DNA of 32,343 nucleotides, from IMG/VR virus record IMGVR_UViG_3300035688_000042, positions 1 through 32,343 of that record. One strand, 5' to 3'. Position 1 is the stretch's first letter, and every line of letters begins with the position of its first letter. A program made the translations under genes and the position numbers. Origin of the DNA: a virus. Below the pieces are notes generated by a model. That model did no database searches. It was not told where the DNA came from and saw only the letters and a program-made list of their open reading frames with translations. Of the stretch, positions 28,546 through 32,343 are shown piece by piece.

Positions 28546-28788
28546 TCACCTTTGAAAGCTTCCATTGCCACGGACGTCCATCAAAACTTCACCCTTCTCT
28601 ACATCTGGCACATCACCCAACTCGATAGGTTCAGCCATCAATCCAATAACATCCTCACGTGAGAGCCTGCAGATTGTCTCGCATCTGACTCTGTCCCTAA
28701 AGCTGCTGAAGATTATAATTCTGCACATCGTTCTAAGCCGTCTCTCTTTCTCACTTCTTTTATGCGTCATAGTCCTCACTAGTGCCAC
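28546..28788 (-). CDS. Hypothetical protein before the small terminase, up to 80 aa
   Basis: Possible starts are GTG at 28788 (directly after the previous stop) or ATG at 28770, which has GAGG a few nt upstream. The protein is basic at its start (THKRSEKERRLRTM) and has strand-rich middle parts (CRIIIFSSFRDRVRC). It ends with an acidic, proline-containing region (AEPIELGDVPDVEKGEVLMDV). It is in the same frame as both neighbours, separated from each only by TGA. No family is recognised. Confidence 0.45.
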   Translation of the reverse strand: MALVRTMTHKRSEKERRLRTMCRIIIFSSFRDRVRCETICRLSREDVIGLMAEPIELGDVPDVEKGEVLMDVRGNGSFQR

Positions 28789-28905
28789 TCAGAGGCGGCC
28801 AAACGTAGGGTTCTTGTAATAATAGTGCATTAGCGATTGAAAAGTCAGGCGGTACTCCGGTGAGTGAAGGAAGACGTCCCTTCTAACTACAAGAATATTC
28901 GACAT
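28789..28905 (-). CDS. Tiny ORF at the upstream end of the virion operon, 38 aa
   Basis: From ATG at 28905 the protein reads MSNILVVRRDVFLHSPEYRL, then TFQSLMHYYYKNPTFGRL. It has a short hydrophobic strand, aromatic-rich helix and basic residues. The TGA stop is followed at once by a GTG that can start the next ORF. It is the first candidate gene of the minus-strand virion block. No clear TATA element was found in the 260 bp upstream. Confidence 0.35.
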   Translation of the reverse strand: MSNILVVRRDVFLHSPEYRLTFQSLMHYYYKNPTFGRL

Positions 28906-29164
28906 TTATCTGACCTGGTTCTGTTAACTCTTAGAGGTTCAAGCCTTTCTCTAACGTGTGCTGAAGTCAGATTCCAAGAGTCAGAATGGGAAACAACAGG
29001 AAATTGACACTTAATTAGCGAAGAGGCTTTCTTTTTTGCTCAACACTTGAGGAACGAAAAGCAGACATGGACTCCAAGAACTCCTATTCCTCCATCAAAT
29101 AGATTGACGTAGGAGTGGAGATATCTATCTCGTATACACAACTCTTTGCGATGCCGGTAAGAGA
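28906..29164. other. Intergenic gap between virion module and Shedu-like gene
   Basis: This divergent gap should hold the promoter of the minus-strand virion operon and that of the + strand nuclease gene. A GTATACA at about 29133 could be the TATA element of the latter. I see no clear element for the virion operon, and no tRNA, integrase or repeat that would mark an attachment site. Confidence 0.4.
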
Positions 29165-30268
29165 TTGACAACAGAACCACGCATAGAATTGCTTGCTCAA
29201 CAGTTTATCCAAGCATATCTGAGGAAAATCAGGCATTCATCATCAATGTTCTCATACAGAGACTGGGGGGTATTCCCGAGATATTGGTTTCATCCTATCA
29301 AGATCGGGATTTTTCAAACGAACACAAGTGATATTGCGGTTAGCTTCGGAGACCTTGCAAAAGCAAAGGAAGATAGGATGAGAACGATTCAGTGGAATGG
29401 TCGAATAGAGGAGAGCCAGTTTCCTAACCTCAACTACGAAGAATGGCCAATGTTTAATGTTCCTAGCGGGACTCATCACAGTATGATGAAAGGAGGCACG
29501 CTCTCAGTAGGCAACCATCCAGTCATAGTATTGGGGCAAGGAGTGGAGTTTAAACTGATGAATATCAGAGTCGAGGCGTGCGTAAGAGGCTATCCTCGAG
29601 AGAGAGAATTCATCTGGTTTTTCACTGATCCATGCAGAACATATCTAGTTAGTCAAGAAAGAGCAGAAGAAGAGGCTTTGCACGATTTTTGGGACACAAT
29701 AGGCTCTATTGTCTTTACCAAGTTGGACTCAATCGCGGGGCGCAAGTTGAACTCCGACATAGTTAGTATTCTTCTTGACTCTGTCAACAGGCTTCAAAAG
29801 GAGTATCACTCATTGATAACACTGGAAGATATTGAGGAACAACGCCTTCAAAACTTCCTCGAGAATCACTTCTTTCTGATCGATCCAAATCAGAGTTACA
29901 CTAAGGAAAAACGGCAGCTGGGTCCCTACTATCCCGACTTTGTCTTGAGATATGCAGATGGCAATATTACGTTTGTAGAGATTCAGCGGAACAATGACCC
30001 CTTCATAGAAAACGGTGCGCTATCCAAGGGTCTGAAAGAAGCGATCGGACAGTTAAGAAGCTGGTTCGAATGGATAAGCGCAAACCAGCCAGCGCTTTTT
30101 TCAAAATGTTCAGGTCTCATTATTATTGGTCGAAGGCCGGATTATGAGAAAAACAAAAAACTAATTGAGAAGGCCCTGTCAAATATGTTACGTCCTGTGA
30201 GACTAGTCACATACAATGACCTAGAGGGTTCCTTTGATTATGTAAAGAGCATGCTCAAGACAATGTGA
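29165..30268 (+). CDS. Shedu-like (DUF4263-type) PD-(D/E)XK nuclease with E-x-Q active site
   Basis: The TTG start at 29165 gives 367 aa. The N-terminal ~200 residues are a mixed domain (HPIKIGIFQTNTSDIAVSFGD, GHPVIVLGQGVEFKLMNIRVEACV) that probably senses the trigger. The C-terminal part has the DUF4263 layout: LQNFLENHFFLIDPNQ (a helix starting the nuclease), YYPDFVLRYADGN with D258, and TFVEIQRNNDP with E272 and Q274, then AIGQLRSWFEW. Shedu nucleases cut invading DNA. The usual catalytic lysine is replaced by glutamine, an E-x-Q arrangement known from BglII. It is flanked by the virion module and a TIR-like gene. Confidence 0.65.
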   Translation: MTTEPRIELLAQQFIQAYLRKIRHSSSMFSYRDWGVFPRYWFHPIKIGIFQTNTSDIAVSFGDLAKAKEDRMRTIQWNGRIEESQFPNLNYEEWPMFNVPSGTHHSMMKGGTLSVGNHPVIVLGQGVEFKLMNIRVEACVRGYPREREFIWFFTDPCRTYLVSQERAEEEALHDFWDTIGSIVFTKLDSIAGRKLNSDIVSILLDSVNRLQKEYHSLITLEDIEEQRLQNFLENHFFLIDPNQSYTKEKRQLGPYYPDFVLRYADGNITFVEIQRNNDPFIENGALSKGLKEAIGQLRSWFEWISANQPALFSKCSGLIIIGRRPDYEKNKKLIEKALSNMLRPVRLVTYNDLEGSFDYVKSMLKTM

Positions 30269-30290
30269 AGGGTATACAACTGCAACATGT

Positions 30291-30321
30291 GTGTGCGCGC
30301 GGGTGCGCGTGCGGGTGCGCG
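30291..30321. repeat. Alternating GT/GC tract with an 11-bp tandem repeat
   Basis: GCGGGTGCGCG occurs at 30299-30309 and again at 30311-30321, one base apart, preceded by GTGTGCGCGC. The strict purine-pyrimidine alternation could adopt left-handed DNA. It starts about 20 bp after the Shedu-like gene stop. Confidence 0.7.
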
Positions 30322-30326
30322 GGTTT

Positions 30327-30400
30327 TACACACGTACGTAACTAAGAACGTAAGAAGAAACGTAGATACACACGTGGATACGTACGTAAAAACGTGTGTG
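30327..30400. repeat. Cluster of ACGT-containing direct and inverted repeats
   Basis: TACACACGT occurs at 30327-30335 and 30367-30375, exactly 40 bp apart. ACGTACGTAA occurs at 30332-30341 and 30380-30389. An inverted copy ACGTGTGTG lies at 30392-30400. Several single AACGT(A/G) motifs lie between them. The set is dense enough to be a binding array, but no protein partner is known. Confidence 0.65.
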
Positions 30401-30406
30401 TTTGGG

Positions 30407-30421
30407 GTAAAGTTTTATCCC
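30407..30421. repeat. 15-bp direct repeat, left copy (GTAAAGTTTTATCCC)
   Basis: The identical 15-mer recurs at 31765-31779. The two copies bracket the TIR-like gene (30617-31654) with 1343 bp between them. They could be insertion footprints, an att pair or shared promoter-type elements. Confidence 0.6.
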
Positions 30422-30447
30422 CCCCCTCCTGACTACTACGACGACGT

Positions 30448-30533
30448 GAACCTGCCTGATTGAATTGAGGCTGGAGAAGGCAGGGCTGGAACGAACCTGC
30501 CCGCTGGAAAAGAGGCTATTAAAGGGCAGGGCT
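30448..30533. repeat. Imperfect 45-bp tandem repeat with two CCTGCC/GGCAGG hairpins
   Basis: Each unit reads GAACCTGCC-N10-GAGGCT-N6/7-GGCAGGGCT: unit 1 at 30448-30487 and unit 2 at 30493-30533. In both, CCTGCC can pair with GGCAGG across a variable loop, so compensating structure is kept while the loop differs. They lie in the gap before the stop of the TIR-like gene and may be transcribed. Confidence 0.6.
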
Positions 30534-30616
30534 CATTCCCCAACCCCTGACTGGCTAAAGCCAAAGATAGAAACAATGGTCGAATTCTGTCGTCGCGTGC
30601 GCTACCGTTTTCTTGG

Positions 30617-31654
30617 CTATGGTTTTCTGAAATCGGTCAAAGCCTTCTGCAATTTCATTGCTGTATTGAAAGTGAGTTCGTCGCCTTCATATTCGCTTCG
30701 ATAGAGACCTTGCAAGTTGGAAGGCAACTGCACCTTTTTGTCCACAAGCAAAATCACTTTCTTGTTGTACTTGAGGAAAGCTCCGCCGATTTCTATGAGA
30801 ACATTAGGATTTATCCCGTAAGTTTCATCCGCTCTCTTTTCTTGTTCGTCCGCACTTACGTTTATTATTGCACAATCACAATCTCTCATCAATCCAAAAA
30901 TCTTATCTGGAATCGGAATAGCAGTAGTTTCTGTTTCTTCGGCTACTACGTGTTGGAACTGCCCAAAATCCAAGATTTGTTTTATTTGGTCAACTATCTT
31001 CTTGTTCTTACTGTGAGAAATGAAAACTCGTGGTTTCTTGGTTTCTTCCGTTGCCAACTCTGCTGGCAATCCCTCTTTCTTTTTTTTTGCCTCTCCTTCC
31101 GCTTCTTCTTCACCTTCTCCTTCTGGCGAAACTATAGGAGTAGTCTCGAAAACGGCACGCGAAGCGCCTGCTACCTCTCTAATTATCCCAGAGAACCTTC
31201 CGTTCGTTACTATGAGATTATGGCACTCATCCACATGCTCAGGTGGAACATCAAACTCATCTTTCAAGAGTTTTTTTGCGTATTCGTCTGTGGGTAGTTT
31301 AGCATCGCGATATCTTTGGTAGAAACTCTGAAATACAGGTACTTTTTGGCAAGCTTCTTGGAGAAACGGTACTCTTTCCGTCCCTTTTGCCTTAACGACC
31401 GATTCTCCTAAGGGCGTGAGATTGATATATTCAGATTTCTCGTTTCCTTGTGTAAGCCCGTACTTGAAAGACGCACTAATTAAATACTTGAAATTGGTAC
31501 TTTCAGGTTTTATTTTCAAATGGTCTGCGATGAAAATTCTTTTCATTGGTTTACCATTGTTCTGGTCTTGAATTGTCTGAGCAAACCTTAGAGCATCTTC
31601 CAGCGTATTTCTTGGAAAAGGTCTTTGCTTTCTGGATTCTGTCTCTTCGCTCAT
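30617..31654 (-). CDS. TIR-like (CAP12-type) nucleotide-binding protein with N-terminal DNA-binding-like domain
   Basis: ATG at 31654 follows GAGAGG and a TATA element (TTAAATA, 31697-31691 on the minus strand). Residues ~13-100 (RNTLEDALRFAQTIQD, FIADHLKIKPESTNFKYLISASFKYGLT, INLTPLGESVV) resemble a winged-helix domain. Residues ~180-200 are an acidic/basic low-complexity linker. Residues ~207-340 match the TIR-like predicted nucleotide-binding fold: VFISHSKNKK, DCDCAIINVSADE, NPNVLIEIGGAFLKYNKKVILLVD (likely catalytic E288) and LPSNLQGLY. Such TIR-like domains serve as NAD-cleaving or cyclic-nucleotide-sensing effectors in antiviral systems. The substrate here is unknown. Confidence 0.7.
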   Translation of the reverse strand: MSEETESRKQRPFPRNTLEDALRFAQTIQDQNNGKPMKRIFIADHLKIKPESTNFKYLISASFKYGLTQGNEKSEYINLTPLGESVVKAKGTERVPFLQEACQKVPVFQSFYQRYRDAKLPTDEYAKKLLKDEFDVPPEHVDECHNLIVTNGRFSGIIREVAGASRAVFETTPIVSPEGEGEEEAEGEAKKKKEGLPAELATEETKKPRVFISHSKNKKIVDQIKQILDFGQFQHVVAEETETTAIPIPDKIFGLMRDCDCAIINVSADEQEKRADETYGINPNVLIEIGGAFLKYNKKVILLVDKKVQLPSNLQGLYRSEYEGDELTFNTAMKLQKALTDFRKP

Positions 31655-31755
31655 GTCCTCTCAACCGTTTTCCACAGTAATTGTTCTCCATATTTAACTC
31701 TTGCTGTAAATTCTTTTCGTTAATTGAAATGCATGTTAGCTCACGCTGCTAGAGG

Positions 31756-31769
31756 TTTACAATTGTAAA
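31756..31769. repeat. 14-bp perfect palindrome TTTACAATTGTAAA, overlapping the right 15-bp repeat
   Basis: The palindrome lies about 100 bp upstream of the TIR-like gene start and overlaps the second copy of GTAAAGTTTTATCCC (31765-31779) by 5 bp. It is a plausible operator for a dimeric regulator; no regulator is assigned. Confidence 0.5.
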
Positions 31770-31779
31770 GTTTTATCCC
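31765..31779. repeat. 15-bp direct repeat, right copy (GTAAAGTTTTATCCC)
   Basis: This is the exact match of the copy at 30407-30421. It is followed by ACACACAAAATGACGCGC, whereas the left copy runs into a C-tract, so similarity ends abruptly at the edges. Confidence 0.6.
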
Positions 31780-32195
31780 ACACACAAAATGACGCGCGCT
31801 AAGAACAACAACATAGGAAATACTCACTTCAATGTTGGACCGGCAACACTTCATGTTCTTCCAGACAAGAAAACATGTAGACCAAGCAACACTCCGCCAC
31901 CAGCCTCCACCATTTCCACACCTCCAAATCAACTGAAACACGTGAACAACCAACATCGGCACCTAAGTGCGGCCACTCCTGACCCATCACACCTGCCACA
32001 GGGAAAGCCCTCACTCACAAGCAGGTCTAAGAAACCATGAATAGGCGTTTCCGGAATGTTCGGCAAAAAGTTAATAGGCTTCATTTTTCATTTCCATGTA
32101 GCTCGCCTTTAGGCGGTTGAAATTTGAATGCTTCAGAGAGACGCAAATACTGTGCATGCTTGTAGATATCGCGTTACGATGAGGAAGGCTTGAAT
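31780..32195. other. Gene-poor region before EF-2 with an A/C-rich tract
   Basis: Between 31800 and 32035 the + strand is unusually rich in A and C and poor in G. The one open frame (31789-32040) encodes a P/S/T/N/H-rich chain with no protein-like order, so I do not call it a gene. The stretch could be transcribed as a non-coding RNA or be an untranslated leader. No tRNA, SRP or RNase P hallmark was recognised. Confidence 0.4.
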
Positions 32196-32343
32196 ATGGG
32201 ACGTTACAGGCAAGTCGAAGAAATTGTTAAGCTCATGAATAGTCCTATGATAGTGCGGAACACTAGCATCATAGCGCATGTTGATCATGGAAAGACCACG
32301 CTTTCAGACAGCCTTTTGGCTGCTGCAGGCGTGATTAGCGAGA
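32196..32343 (+). CDS. fusA: Translation elongation factor 2 (aEF-2), 5' part only
   Basis: The start [20 protein letters not shown] is that of archaeal EF-2. It is followed by [20 protein letters not shown], containing the GTPase P-loop (G1) AHVDHGKTT and the start of switch I after [12 protein letters not shown]-2 moves tRNAs and mRNA through the ribosome using GTP. ATG at 32196 is chosen because it gives the conserved N-terminus and follows GAGGAAG at 32181-32187. The gene runs off the right edge after 49 codons. It marks host chromosome and supports an archaeal origin. Confidence 0.95.
   Translation, partial: MGRYRQVEEIVKLMNSPMIVRNTSIIAHVDHGKTTLSDSLLAAAGVISE

Larger units (their letters stand above)
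9133..28905 (-). mobile_element. Tailed-virus virion module (provirus remnant or gene-transfer-agent-like)
   Basis: About 19.8 kb of tightly packed minus-strand genes encode a complete set of packaging, capsid, neck, tail and adhesion proteins in canonical order from terminase to fibres. Many genes overlap by 4 bp (ATGA) or abut. I see no integrase, replication, recombination, lysin or early regulatory gene within it, and found no convincing flanking attachment repeat. Its ends are set here by the first small ORF before terminase and the stop of the ABC-ATPase/acetyltransferase gene. The membrane protein at 8530-8973 could also belong. HK97-fold capsid, U35-type protease, portal and TerL place it in the Caudoviricetes lineage. 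Confidence 0.8.

Noticed and set aside
9133-28905. Altered genetic code with TGA read as an amino acid, suggested by the in-frame TGA codons before the terminase
   Set aside because: TGA ends many other genes here, including ATGA overlaps in the same operon, and structural ORFs are intact without recoding.
28925-28965. T-loop-like GGTTCAAGCC that could be a tRNA 3' end marking an integration site
   Set aside because: The T-stem pairs poorly and no acceptor or anticodon arms are found around it.
30465-30704. 79-codon + strand frame across the twin hairpin repeats
   Set aside because: It overlaps the 3' end of the TIR-like gene antisense and its first half is made of the repeat units, so it looks accidental.
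31789-32040. 83-codon open frame on the + strand after the right 15-bp repeat
   Set aside because: Composition follows the A/C-rich DNA (P, S, T, N, H); no domain order is seen and the TATA-like element is too close to the ATG.
1-32343. CRISPR array, transposase or insertion sequence, reverse transcriptase, integrase
   Set aside because: No regular spaced repeats and no matching protein motifs were seen anywhere in the window.

Overview
The window looks archaeal. The last gene is the start of an archaeal/eukaryal-type EF-2. Strong Shine-Dalgarno sites are of the GGTGA/GGTGATC type, several promoters carry a TATA element 25-40 nt before the start codon, TTG starts are common, and tiny CPxCG zinc-ribbon genes occur. 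The overall flavour is Thermoproteota/Bathyarchaeia-like. That placement is inference and was not tested phylogenetically.

Layout. (1) 1-2135: host chromosome with small genes: a partial ferredoxin-fold protein, a small membrane protein, a winged-helix regulator and an unlisted 53-residue ribbon-helix-helix (RHH) regulator. (2) 2136-8332: a restriction-modification island on the + strand, with two amino-methyltransferases, an McrB-like AAA+ motor and an McrC-like PD-(D/E)XK nuclease. This is a LlaJI-like gene set, interrupted by a convergent zinc-ribbon gene. (3) 8530-9164: a four-helix membrane protein and an uncertain small ORF. (4) 9133-28905: a compact, single-direction (minus strand) tailed-virus virion module. 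In transcription order it holds two small ORFs, small terminase, large terminase, portal, minor head protein, small ORFs, a protease-scaffold fusion, decoration protein, HK97-fold major capsid protein, a signal-peptide membrane protein, head-tail connectors, tail terminator, a beta-helix protein, tail tube, a tail-assembly chaperone pair, a gp10-like protein, a short tape measure, a hub/fibre protein, a second beta-helix fibre, small proteins, and an ABC-ATPase/acetyltransferase (COG2401-like). (5) 29165-31654: two further putative defence genes, a Shedu-like nuclease and a TIR-like (CAP12-type) protein, with a very repeat-rich intergenic stretch between them. (6) 32196-end: the start of EF-2.

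How the parts work together. The virion module encodes DNA packaging, capsid maturation, neck, siphovirus-like tail and adsorption proteins. Within this window it has no integrase, replication or recombination gene and no recognisable lysin. It is therefore either the late half of a degraded provirus or a gene-transfer-agent-like production module in an archaeon. It is flanked on both sides by putative defence genes.

Most notable signals: a textbook -1 frameshift heptamer (A AAA AAC) with a downstream stem exactly at the junction of the two tail-chaperone ORFs; a perfect 26-bp palindrome inside the virion operon; a small terminase whose conserved N-terminus lies upstream of any normal start codon; a Shedu-like nuclease with E-x-Q in place of E-x-K; and layered repeats at 30288-30533 plus a 15-bp direct repeat bracketing the TIR-like gene. 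Seven short genes (38-53 aa) that fall below usual length cut-offs are included.
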